Shown: positions 5,869 to 13,464 of the stretch, piece after piece
Numbering within the stretch: position 1 is the first letter of the stretch
Layout: every line of letters begins with the position of its first letter
DNA from: Candidatus Parabacteroides intestinavium
Lineage (GTDB): Bacteria > Bacteroidota > Bacteroidia > Bacteroidales > Tannerellaceae
Direction of reading: 5' to 3'
Assembly (NCBI GenBank): GCA_019118725.1
Contig: DWYO01000231.1
Location: 1 to 18,221, forward strand
DNA length: 18,221 nt
Position numbers and translations under genes: made by a program
The notes under the pieces: generated by a model
What the model saw: the letters and a program-made list of their open reading frames with translations, nothing else
Told to the model about the DNA's origin: nothing
The model's database searches: none

Positions 5869-8751
5869 TTATAACGTTTTCTTGACTTCTGTCTCTTCGT
5901 AAGCCTCAATCACATCACCCACCTGAATATCATTGAAGTTGGCGATATTCAGACCGCAGTCCTGTCCGGCAACAACCTCTTTGGCATCGTCCTTGAAACG
6001 CTTCAATGAACCCAGCTCGCCCGAATAGATAACAATACCATCGCGAATCAGGCGTACTTTGTTTGAACGTTTGATCTTGCCTTCCTTCACAATACAGCCG
6101 GCAACCGTTCCAACTTTCGAGATCTTGAATACCTGCTGTACCTCCACATTCGCTGTAACCTCTTCTTTGATTTCCGGAGAAAGCATACCTTCCATTGCAC
6201 TCTTCACATCATTGATGGCATCATAAATGATCGAATACAAACGAATTTCGACCCCTTCTCGTTCCGCACTCCGGCGGGCCAACTGTGAAGGACGAACCTG
6301 GAAACCAATAATAATCGCATTCGAAGCGGCTGCCAGTGTTACATCCGATTCGGAAATCTGACCCACTGCTTTGTGAATCACATTTACCTGAATCTCTTCC
6401 GTAGAAAGACGAATCAATGAATCGGATAAAGCTTCCACCGAACCGTCCACATCTCCCTTCACAATGACATTCAATTCCTGGAAATTACCTACCGCAATGC
6501 GACGACCTATATCATCCAACGTCAACATCTTCTGTGTACGCAGACCCAATTCTCGCTGCAATTGTTCACGACGGGTAGCTATCTCTCGAGCCTCCTGCTC
6601 CGTTTCCAACACATGGAACGTATCACCGGCCTGCGGAGCTCCGTTCAGACCTAAAATCAATACCGGCTCAGATGGACCCGCCTGTTGCACACGCTGATTA
6701 CGTTCATTAAACATAGCCTTGATACGGCCGTAATGAGTACCAGCCAATACGATATCCCCCATCTTCAAGGTACCGTTCTCAACCAAGACCGTAGAAACAT
6801 ATCCGCGGCCTTTATCCAACGAAGATTCAATGATAGAACCTGTTGCCTTGCGTTTTGGATTCGCTTTCAAATCCAGCAAATCAGCCTCCAGCAAAACCTT
6901 TTCCAGCAATTCATCTACGCCGACTCCTTTCTTGGCAGAAATTTCCTGGCACTGATATTTACCGCCCCAATCTTCTACCAAGTAATTCATATTCGCCAGT
7001 TCCTCTTTAATCTTGTCCGGATTTGCATGAGGCTTATCAATCTTATTGATCGCAAACACAATCGGAACACCTGCAGCCGAAGCGTGATTGATTGCTTCAA
7101 CTGTCTGAGGCATCACCGCATCATCCGCTGCCACAATAATAATCGCAATATCCGTCACTTTAGCACCACGTGCACGCATAGCCGTAAAAGCTTCGTGTCC
7201 CGGGGTATCCAGGAAAGTAATATGGCGACCGTTAGCCAAGGTTACGTTATATGCTCCGATATGCTGCGTAATACCACCGGCTTCACCTGCAATCACATTC
7301 GCATTACGGATGTTATCCAACAAAGAAGTTTTACCGTGGTCAACATGTCCCATTACGGTAACGATAGGAGGACGTGGAACCCAATCCTCTTCATTATCAT
7401 CCTCTTCTTCCGCCTTAATCGCTTCTACCACATCCGCACTGACGTATTCTGTTTGGAAACCAAATTCCTCGGCTACGATATTAATTGTTTCCGCATCCAA
7501 ACGTTGATTGATAGAGACCATAATACCAATGCTCATACATGTAGCGATGACTTTGGTTACCGGTACATCCATCATATTTGCCAAGTCATTAGCCGTAACA
7601 AACTCTGTCAGCTTCAGGATTTTGCTTTCCTTTTCTTCCTGTTCCTGCAATTCATGCTCACGCTTCTGAATAGCATCACGTTTATCACGACGGTACTTAG
7701 CCCCCTTGTTGGTCTTGTTGCCCTTATTGGTCAAACGAGCCAACGTTTCTTTGATCTGTTTCTGAACATCCTCCTCGCTGACTTCTGCCTTGACCGGCTT
7801 CTTCAGACGAGGCTTGCGGTCGTCACGATTGCGGTCTCTATCCTTGCGGCTACCACCATTCTGATTGGCTACATTATCTACGTTTACACGATCTTTCTTG
7901 ATACGTTTACGTTTTTTCTTGCCATCGGTTTCATCCGCATCCGTTCCTTTGTTAGGATTTCCACCCTTTTGGACCTCTTTTCCTACCTTGAAATTAGGCT
8001 GTCCCTGCCGATTTCCGCCCTGTTTGTCATCACGATCTTTGCGTCTTTCCTCTTTACTTTTCTTCTTTGGGCGTGTCGACTGGTTCAAAGTGTCCAAATC
8101 GATTTTTCCCTTTACTTTGATATTGGATTCAAACTTCGGAGTATTCAATCGGAAAAGCTCGTCACCTCCTTTCTCGTTAGACATCGACGTATCCGTCTTT
8201 ACAGTCTGACTGTTTGTTTCTTCCGGAGCGACTATTTCCGGCTGTTTCTCTTCAGGTTTCATCTTATTATCTACGCTATTATCTTTTACTTTTTCCTCTA
8301 TACGTTGTTCTTCTGCAATAGGCTTCACTACGGGAACCACAGAGGGTTCAACCGATTTCAGTTCCCCTTCCCCTTTGACCGGTTCAACATCCGGCTTATG
8401 CACATTCGTTTCTTCCTTTTTCTTATTGCTATCTAAATCAATATGTCCTTTCGTCACAATTTTCGGACGGAATTCTTCAGGAATTTCGGTCTTAATAACG
8501 GTTGGCTCTGCCTCTTTCTTAGGAGCCGCCTGTTCATGCTTATTATGAGATTTAGGAACCTGCGAAGATTTTTGTGTTCCCGCAGGCATATCCTTACCAA
8601 ATTCCTTTACGAGCAAAGCATACTGGTCATCGTTCAAGCGAACATTGGGATTTGCTTCGATTTCAGTAAAACCCTTTCGGTGCAGGAACTCAACCGCTGT
8701 GTTGAGCCCTACGTTCATCTTTTTTAAAACATCTCTTAATCTTATAGGCAT
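5869..8751 (-). CDS. infB: translation initiation factor IF-2
   Basis: GTPase that brings initiator tRNA to the 30S subunit and promotes subunit joining. The 960-residue product starts with a small IF2_N-type helical domain (about 1-50). Then comes a long Lys/Glu/Asn-rich, probably disordered linker to about 375, a second N-terminal domain (about 385-440) and the conserved core. G-domain motifs are complete: GHVDHGKT (468-475), DTPGH (515-519), NKID (569-572) and SAKKGVG. The remaining length covers domains II to IV, ending with the fMet-tRNA-binding C2 barrel. The large size is usual for Bacteroidetes IF-2. It lies 20 nt downstream of nusA, the classical rimP-nusA-infB order. A 583-codon antisense open frame is only a by-product of its biased N-terminal composition. 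Confidence 0.98.
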   Translation of the reverse strand: MPIRLRDVLKKMNVGLNTAVEFLHRKGFTEIEANPNVRLNDDQYALLVKEFGKDMPAGTQKSSQVPKSHNKHEQAAPKKEAEPTVIKTEIPEEFRPKIVTKGHIDLDSNKKKEETNVHKPDVEPVKGEGELKSVEPSVVPVVKPIAEEQRIEEKVKDNSVDNKMKPEEKQPEIVAPEETNSQTVKTDTSMSNEKGGDELFRLNTPKFESNIKVKGKIDLDTLNQSTRPKKKSKEERRKDRDDKQGGNRQGQPNFKVGKEVQKGGNPNKGTDADETDGKKKRKRIKKDRVNVDNVANQNGGSRKDRDRNRDDRKPRLKKPVKAEVSEEDVQKQIKETLARLTNKGNKTNKGAKYRRDKRDAIQKREHELQEQEEKESKILKLTEFVTANDLANMMDVPVTKVIATCMSIGIMVSINQRLDAETINIVAEEFGFQTEYVSADVVEAIKAEEEDDNEEDWVPRPPIVTVMGHVDHGKTSLLDNIRNANVIAGEAGGITQHIGAYNVTLANGRHITFLDTPGHEAFTAMRARGAKVTDIAIIIVAADDAVMPQTVEAINHASAAGVPIVFAINKIDKPHANPDKIKEELANMNYLVEDWGGKYQCQEISAKKGVGVDELLEKVLLEADLLDLKANPKRKATGSIIESSLDKGRGYVSTVLVENGTLKMGDIVLAGTHYGRIKAMFNERNQRVQQAGPSEPVLILGLNGAPQAGDTFHVLETEQEAREIATRREQLQRELGLRTQKMLTLDDIGRRIAVGNFQELNVIVKGDVDGSVEALSDSLIRLSTEEIQVNVIHKAVGQISESDVTLAAASNAIIIGFQVRPSQLARRSAEREGVEIRLYSIIYDAINDVKSAMEGMLSPEIKEEVTANVEVQQVFKISKVGTVAGCIVKEGKIKRSNKVRLIRDGIVIYSGELGSLKRFKDDAKEVVAGQDCGLNIANFNDIQVGDVIEAYEETEVKKTL

Positions 8752-8771
8752 ATTAAACTTTGTCGTAAAAC

Positions 8772-10037
8772 TTATTCATTATTATCATCCTCAAATTCGG
8801 CAGCCAAGATACGTAATACATCATCGACTGTCGACTCTTCCAAGTCTGCACGCTCTACCAACTCGTCTCTCGGTATTGCCAACACGTTCTTTGCCGTATA
8901 GCAACCGATATTCTTCAGCGCGTCAATTACCCATCCGTCTATTTCGTCAGCAAACTCATCCAAATAGATATCTTCTTCGTCTGCCCCGTCAATATCACGG
9001 AATACATCAATAGCATATTCAGTCAGCATACAAGCCAGCTTGATATTCAATCCGCCCTTTCCAATTGCCAAAGAGACCTCTTCCGGACGCAGATAAACTT
9101 CAGCCCGTTTCTCTTCTTCATTTACCCGAATAGAAGAAATCTTGGCCGGTGCCAATGCACGCTGGATAAACAAAGCGATATTTGACGTATAGTTGATTAC
9201 GTCAATATTCTCATTTCTCAACTCACGTACGATTCCATGGATACGCGAACCTTTCATACCGACACATGCGCCCACTGGATCGATACGGTCATCATACGAC
9301 TCGACGGCCACCTTAGCTCTTTCTCCCGGGATACGGGCAATGGCACGGATCGTAATCAATCCATCGTTGATTTCCGGCACCTCCAATTCAAACAGACGTT
9401 GCAAGAACATCTTGTCTGTACGCGAAAGGATGATTTTCGGATTGTTGTTAAAATTATCTACACGCAGCACAATAGCTCTGGCTGTCTCACCTTTGTGATA
9501 GAAATCCCCCGGAATTTGTTCCTGCTTAGGCAACAGCAATTCGTTTCCTTCATCATCAAGCAACAACATTTCCTTTTTCCATACTTGATAAACATCAGCT
9601 GCAATAATTGTACCGATTTTATCTTTGTACTTAGCATACAAGCTGTCTTTTTGCAATTCAAGAATCTTTGATGCCAAAGTCTGACGCAGATTCAGAATCG
9701 CACGACGACCAAAGTCGGCAAAGTTCACTTCATCGGTCAAATCCTCACCAACTTCACAATCAGGGTCAATCTGACGGGCATCGCTCAACGATATCTGCAA
9801 ATTCGTATCAGTCACCTCGTCATCAGCCACTACCTTCCGGTTTCTCCAAATTTCAAAATCTCCTTTTTCCGGATTGATGATCACATCATAATTCTCATCC
9901 GTACCAAACATTTTCGCAATAACGTTACGGAATGACTCTTCCAATACACTGATCATCGTATCCTTATCGATATTCTTCAACTCCTTGAACTCCGCAAGGG
10001 TATCGATCATACTGACTGTTTCCGCTTTTTTGGCCAT
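8772..10037 (-). CDS. nusA: transcription termination/antitermination factor NusA
   Basis: RNA-polymerase-associated factor that modulates pausing, intrinsic termination and antitermination. The 421 residues follow the standard layout: N-terminal polymerase-binding domain (about 1-128), S1 domain (about 137-205), KH1 with GACVGMKGSR (256-265) and KH2 with AIGKGG (324-329). A helix-hairpin-helix-like tail (about 365-412) ends in an acidic stretch. It is shorter than E. coli NusA (495 residues), which carries two acidic repeats, and matches the usual Bacteroidetes size. It starts 2 nt after the rimP stop, suggesting translational coupling. The attenuator-like hairpin in the rimP leader could let NusA act on its own operon, as reported in other bacteria; that is inference here. 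Confidence 0.98.
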   Translation of the reverse strand: MAKKAETVSMIDTLAEFKELKNIDKDTMISVLEESFRNVIAKMFGTDENYDVIINPEKGDFEIWRNRKVVADDEVTDTNLQISLSDARQIDPDCEVGEDLTDEVNFADFGRRAILNLRQTLASKILELQKDSLYAKYKDKIGTIIAADVYQVWKKEMLLLDDEGNELLLPKQEQIPGDFYHKGETARAIVLRVDNFNNNPKIILSRTDKMFLQRLFELEVPEINDGLITIRAIARIPGERAKVAVESYDDRIDPVGACVGMKGSRIHGIVRELRNENIDVINYTSNIALFIQRALAPAKISSIRVNEEEKRAEVYLRPEEVSLAIGKGGLNIKLACMLTEYAIDVFRDIDGADEEDIYLDEFADEIDGWVIDALKNIGCYTAKNVLAIPRDELVERADLEESTVDDVLRILAAEFEDDNNE

Positions 10038-10039
10038 AA

Positions 10040-10507
10040 TTACTTGAATCTTATTAAATATTTTGTATACTTTATTTCGTTATATGTATAAGTCTGGTCC
10101 TCTTCGACAGTTATTTTTCGTTTCGCACCTTCCGGTTTCACCTGCTTGGTCACTGTCACAACGAAACTATCCTCATCTGCCGATTTCAACACACCGGTCA
10201 GCTTTACGCCATTCCGTGTCAGAACTTCCACCTCATTACCTACATTCTTTTTATATTGTCGAAGCACTTTAAACGGAGAGGTGATACCGGCTGAACCGAC
10301 TTCCAATTCAAAATCCTCCGCATCCCGATCCAAATGCTCTTCAATGTAGCGGCTTAGTTCCACACAATCGTCTATTGAGACGGCTTCATCATTATCGATT
10401 TCCACTACAATCACATTTCCCGGCTGTACTTCCACGCTCACCAGATAATTGGACGAAGAGGCCAATTTCTCTTCCGCCAGCTGTTCTATTACACGCTTGT
10501 CTATCAT
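10040..10507 (-). CDS. rimP: ribosome maturation factor RimP
   Basis: Assists late maturation of the 30S subunit. The 155-residue protein has the RimP two-domain layout: an N-terminal alpha/beta domain with the conserved ISIDDC-like region (here VSIDDCVELSRYIEE) and the motif LEVGSAGITSPFK, the local form of the family's SSPGIDRPL. A C-terminal Sm-like beta domain starts about residue 85. Length is typical. It is the first gene of the operon and overlaps nothing; the nusA start codon lies 2 nt beyond its stop. The leader between promoter and start is about 140 nt and contains an attenuator-like hairpin. Confidence 0.95.
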   Translation of the reverse strand: MIDKRVIEQLAEEKLASSSNYLVSVEVQPGNVIVVEIDNDEAVSIDDCVELSRYIEEHLDRDAEDFELEVGSAGITSPFKVLRQYKKNVGNEVEVLTRNGVKLTGVLKSADEDSFVVTVTKQVKPEGAKRKITVEEDQTYTYNEIKYTKYLIRFK

Positions 10508-10605
10508 ACTTCGCTTTATTTTTAATCATTAACCAGAGAATAAGACCTCGGTTGACACAATAGCCCGCACCTTGGATTCCCTTGCGTTCCGATCATTTTT
10601 TTTTA

Positions 10606-10632
10606 CAAAAAGAGGGGACTCACCGCCCCCTC
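10606..10632 (-). terminator. attenuator-like hairpin in the rimP-nusA-infB leader
   Basis: On the minus strand GAGGGG (10632-10627), a 9-nt loop and CCCCTC (10617-10612) form a 6-bp GC-rich stem followed at once by five U residues (10611-10607). It sits between the operon promoter (10655-10685) and rimP, so it could cut the transcript after about 40 nt. The other strand has no T tract there. Confidence 0.55.
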
Positions 10633-10654
10633 CTCACTATCTCCTCAACGGTTG

Positions 10655-10685
10655 CAAATATACAAAATAGCCGACAGATTACCAA
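10655..10685 (-). promoter_or_regulatory. promoter of the rimP-nusA-infB-cvpA-suf operon
   Basis: Minus strand: TTG (10685-10683), a 20-nt spacer, then TATATTTG (10662-10655), a full match to the Bacteroidetes TAnnTTTG element. It lies about 150 nt upstream of rimP and 58 nt downstream of the tRNA terminator. It is the only good promoter seen for the whole eight-gene run. Confidence 0.7.
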
Positions 10686-10743
10686 GAGATAACAGCATAA
10701 AACCATACACCTGCTTTTTGCATCTTTGCGGGGTTGAACAAAG

Positions 10744-10773
10744 AAAAAGCCGTTGCGATTATTCGCAGCGGCT
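10744..10773 (-). terminator. intrinsic terminator of tRNA-Met
   Basis: Minus strand AGCCGCTGCGA, loop ATAA, TCGCAACGGCT: ten pairs with one C/A mismatch, followed by five U residues. It starts 12 nt after the tRNA 3' end and separates the tRNA from the rimP operon. Confidence 0.85.
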
Positions 10774-10784
10774 CATCCTCTCCG

Positions 10785-10858
10785 TAGCGAGACCGAGGAT
10801 TGAACTCGGGACCTCATGATTATGAATCATGCGCTCTAACCAGCTGAGCTATCTCGCC
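10785..10858 (-). tRNA. tRNA-Met (anticodon CAT)
   Basis: A 74-nt cloverleaf on the minus strand. Acceptor stem GGCGAGA pairs with TCTCGCT, discriminator A. The D arm is GCTC/GAGC, the anticodon stem CATGA/TCATG with loop TTCATAA, and the T arm CCGAG/CTCGG with loop TTCAATC. The CCA end is not encoded. A perfect first acceptor pair and the absence of three G-C pairs in the anticodon stem argue against an initiator tRNA. An Ile tRNA with lysidine-modified CAT is less likely but cannot be excluded by eye. Confidence 0.92.
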
Positions 10859-10892
10859 ATCTAATCTGCCTCATCATTTCTGATTGACGCTG

Positions 10893-10924
10893 CAAAAGTA
10901 GAGGTTATTTTCGAACTATGCAAA
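10893..10924 (-). promoter_or_regulatory. promoter of tRNA-Met
   Basis: Minus strand TTTG (10924-10921), exactly 20 nt of spacer, TACTTTTG (10900-10893): a perfect match to the Bacteroidetes consensus. It lies about 35 nt upstream of the mature tRNA 5' end. Confidence 0.85.
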
Positions 10925-11006
10925 CTTTCTGCAAGTTTTTTTCTCTATTTTTCCGCTATCGACTCCTAATTTATTAATTATGAGATGCTTTTTTAATAGG
11001 ATTTTT

Positions 11007-11037
11007 TTTGACGTTTCAATTGTTATAGTTATATTCG
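11007..11037 (+). promoter_or_regulatory. promoter of the START-like gene
   Basis: TTTG (11007-11010), a 19-nt spacer, TATATTCG (11030-11037), one mismatch from TAnnTTTG. It lies 20 nt upstream of the start codon, giving a very short leader, and diverges from the tRNA promoter. Confidence 0.5.
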
Positions 11038-11056
11038 CCCTCAAATTATATACCAC

Positions 11057-11440
11057 ATGAAAAAAGAAAAATTTTCTATTGAGTACATTTTTAATAATGT
11101 CTCATCACTGAGCCTTTGGAATCAGCTAACAACTTCCATGGGGCTTTCCTCTTGGTTCGCCGACAAAGTCGCCGTGAAAAACAATGAATACACTTTCACC
11201 TGGCATACAGAAGAACAAAAAGCTAACGCCATTTTGATTTTGCCGGAGGTCTGCATCCGCTATCGGTGGATTAATGAACCTGATCCGATTGCCTACTTCG
11301 AGTTTCATATCCACACCATGGAGCTCACAGGAGTTACCGCATTGGAAATCACCGACTTTGCAGAACCTGGAGAGAAAGAAGATGCCATTGATCTTTGGGA
11401 CTCACAGGTCTACGTACTCAAGCGAACATTAGGAATTTAG
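11057..11440 (+). CDS. START-like domain protein
   Basis: A 127-residue cytosolic protein without signal peptide or membrane segment. It looks like the small START-like/AHSA1-fold family common in Bacteroidetes: a helical start (EYIFNNVSSLSLWNQLTTSMGLSSWFAD), antiparallel strands (YTFTWHTEEQKANAILI, IRYRWI, IAYFEFHIHTMELTGVTALEITDF) and a C-terminal helix (AIDLWDSQVYVLKRTLGI). That helix-grip fold binds hydrophobic ligands in relatives; the ligand here is unknown. It is the first gene of the plus-strand block, 68 nt before the LptF/LptG-type gene. The shared neighbourhood is suggestive of an envelope link but proves nothing. Confidence 0.75.
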   Translation: MKKEKFSIEYIFNNVSSLSLWNQLTTSMGLSSWFADKVAVKNNEYTFTWHTEEQKANAILILPEVCIRYRWINEPDPIAYFEFHIHTMELTGVTALEITDFAEPGEKEDAIDLWDSQVYVLKRTLGI

Positions 11441-11483
11441 GCATGTTTTGCATCTAAAAAGAGGATATTATCGTTTTTTGCAC

Positions 11484-11491
11484 TACTTTTG
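11484..11491 (+). promoter_or_regulatory. possible -7 element before the LptF/LptG-type gene
   Basis: TACTTTTG is a perfect -7 element 17 nt before the start codon, but no TTTG is found 19-21 nt upstream. A short leader of about a dozen nucleotides would follow. The gene may also be read through from the START-like gene. Confidence 0.4.
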
Positions 11492-11508
11492 TCCGAAATC
11501 TGAAAGGC

Positions 11509-13452
11509 ATGTTGAAAATAAAACGATTATATACCTTTATGTTGCAGACTTTTCTGCCGCTTTTCTTGATGACGTTCGGAATCTGCCTCTTCATCGTGTT
11601 GATGCAGTTTTTGTGGCGATACATCGATGATTTAGTCGGGAAAGGTCTGGCTATTCCCGTATTAGCCGAAATGTTTTTTTATGCGGCACTCTTTTTGGTA
11701 CCGATGGCGCTGCCGTTGGCCATACTGCTGGCTTCGTTGATGACTTTCGGTAATTTGGGCGAGCGTCTCGAATTGCTTGCCATGAAATCAGCCGGTGTGT
11801 CACTTATTCACATCATGCGTCCGTTGACCATCTTCATTTGCATGGTTAGTATTGGCGCTTTCTTCTTTCAGAATAACGTGATGCCTGTGGCACAAGTCAA
11901 GCTCTCCACGCTTTTGGCCTCCATAAAACAAAAATCACCGGAACTGGAAATCCCGGAAGGAATCTTCTATAAAGAAATCACTGGCTTTAACGTCTACGTC
12001 AAAGAAAAAGACAATCATAGCGGTTTATTGAAGGATTTGATGATTTATGATTATTCAGAAGGCTTCAATAATGCGCGGGTCATTGTGGCTGACTCCGGAC
12101 GGTTGAAAACATCAGCAGATAAACTCTATTTGATTTTATCTCTTTTCAATGGAGAATCCTTTGAGAACCTTAAAGACCAAAGCAAGCGAAGCCGGGTTAA
12201 ATCTGCTGTTCCCTACCGCCGTGAATCGTTTGCGACAAAAGACATTTTGATTGCCTTCGATGCGAACTTCAACCGGATGGACGAGTCGTTCATGCAGAAC
12301 CAATATATGGGGAAGAATCTCCAGAACCTGCAAACGTCAATTGATTCTATGTCGTTAAAATTGGACAGCATCCGAAATAGTAATGCCAAATTGGCCATCC
12401 GTCAATCCTATCTCCAGCAATTCACCGCATACGAGTCGAAAGAAGATACGGTTGTCCCGGTGTCCAAAATAGATTCATTGGAACTTGCAGCACAAAATAT
12501 CTCCGTTAATATTGACTCGATATACAATGCTTTGTCTCCGGGAAAGCAGTCCTCTATACTGAATAAAGCCAAAACACGGATAGATAACACGCGATCCGAA
12601 CTGGTCTTTAAAGCAGCAGCTTTGGGCGACGAAGCCCAGCGGATGCGTTTACACAAAACCGAATGGCATAAAAAATTCACTTTGTCTGTAGCCTGCATTG
12701 TATTCTTCTTCATCGGCGCACCGTTAGGCGCTATTATCCGTAAAGGGGGATTAGGCATGCCGGTGGTCATCTCTGTATTTCTCTTTATCTTTTATTACAT
12801 TATTGATAATATCGGGTACAAGATGGCTCGAAACGGAATTTGGGACGCATGGGAAGGCATGTGGCTAAGCACAGCCGTACTGGCTCCATTAGGAGCATTC
12901 CTGACCTATAAGGCTGCCAACGATTCCGTGATTCTCAATGCCGACACCTATCTCAATGCCCTAAAGAACTTAATAGGGAAACGACCGGGACGCAAAATCG
13001 AGAAAAAGGAGGTGATTATCTATGCACCGGATTATGATGCTTTAGTACCTCGATTGCACCAACTGACTGCTGATTCGAAGCAATATATACAAAATCATCG
13101 TCGATGGGTAAATTATTTTACCTATTGGAAGTCGGGAGGAAAAGATACGACCGCTGAGGCTCTGGCCGGAGAAATGGAGTCCATCATTGAAGAGTTATGC
13201 AATTCTGATCAGAATCTGCTTTTAAATAAATTGATGGATTTTCCGATCATCGGGAGCTATCACCAGCTTGCCAACATCAGCCCGCGTGTCGCTCAAATCA
13301 TCGGGTTTGTTTTCCCGATAGGCATCCCGATTTACCTGCTTGCGGTCTATCAACGCAAATTATTGTTGCAGGACATTAAAACCGTACAAAAAGTAAGTGG
13401 CGAGACGCTTGCGATTATTTTTTCATTACATTTGTCTACACATACAGAATAA
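11509..13452 (+). CDS. LptF/LptG (YjgP/YjgQ) family LPS-export permease, extended
   Basis: Inner-membrane permease of the LptB2FG exporter, which extracts lipopolysaccharide and passes it to the periplasmic bridge. At 647 residues it is far longer than E. coli LptF/LptG (about 360). Membrane segments appear at about 12-34, 55-80, 104-122, 390-410, 416-434 and 451-468. The family's coupling region GNLGERLELLAMKSAGVSL (81-99) follows TM2, and a periplasmic beta-jellyroll lies at about 135-255. Two extras are seen: a helical, coiled-coil-like insert (about 262-385, with repeated SIDSMSLKLDSI-like heptads) and a C-terminal region (about 470-647) with a seventh hydrophobic segment (596-613). The start MLKIKRL fits the family; ATG at codon 11 is an alternative. 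A choice between LptF and LptG is not possible from this alone. Confidence 0.92.
   Translation: MLKIKRLYTFMLQTFLPLFLMTFGICLFIVLMQFLWRYIDDLVGKGLAIPVLAEMFFYAALFLVPMALPLAILLASLMTFGNLGERLELLAMKSAGVSLIHIMRPLTIFICMVSIGAFFFQNNVMPVAQVKLSTLLASIKQKSPELEIPEGIFYKEITGFNVYVKEKDNHSGLLKDLMIYDYSEGFNNARVIVADSGRLKTSADKLYLILSLFNGESFENLKDQSKRSRVKSAVPYRRESFATKDILIAFDANFNRMDESFMQNQYMGKNLQNLQTSIDSMSLKLDSIRNSNAKLAIRQSYLQQFTAYESKEDTVVPVSKIDSLELAAQNISVNIDSIYNALSPGKQSSILNKAKTRIDNTRSELVFKAAALGDEAQRMRLHKTEWHKKFTLSVACIVFFFIGAPLGAIIRKGGLGMPVVISVFLFIFYYIIDNIGYKMARNGIWDAWEGMWLSTAVLAPLGAFLTYKAANDSVILNADTYLNALKNLIGKRPGRKIEKKEVIIYAPDYDALVPRLHQLTADSKQYIQNHRRWVNYFTYWKSGGKDTTAEALAGEMESIIEELCNSDQNLLLNKLMDFPIIGSYHQLANISPRVAQIIGFVFPIGIPIYLLAVYQRKLLLQDIKTVQKVSGETLAIIFSLHLSTHTE
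13427..13434 (+). promoter_or_regulatory. possible ribBA -7 element within the preceding gene
   Basis: TACATTTG, a perfect -7 match, lies in the last codons of the permease gene and 31 nt before ribBA. The upstream element is poor (TTG at 13409, only 15 nt away). It may give ribBA independent expression, or be chance. Confidence 0.35.
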
Positions 13453-13464
13453 TATGATTCAATT

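Noticed and set aside
6685..8436. 583-codon plus-strand open frame
   Set aside because: It is antisense to infB and arises from the biased Lys/Glu/Asn-rich N-terminal coding; the translation looks like low-complexity shadow sequence.
11448..11630. 60-codon plus-strand ORF before the permease
   Set aside because: It overlaps the permease start in another frame, and the permease frame is clearly the conserved one.
13300..13464. FMN riboswitch before ribBA
   Set aside because: Only 12 nt separate the genes and no conserved RFN-element bases were found in the preceding sequence.
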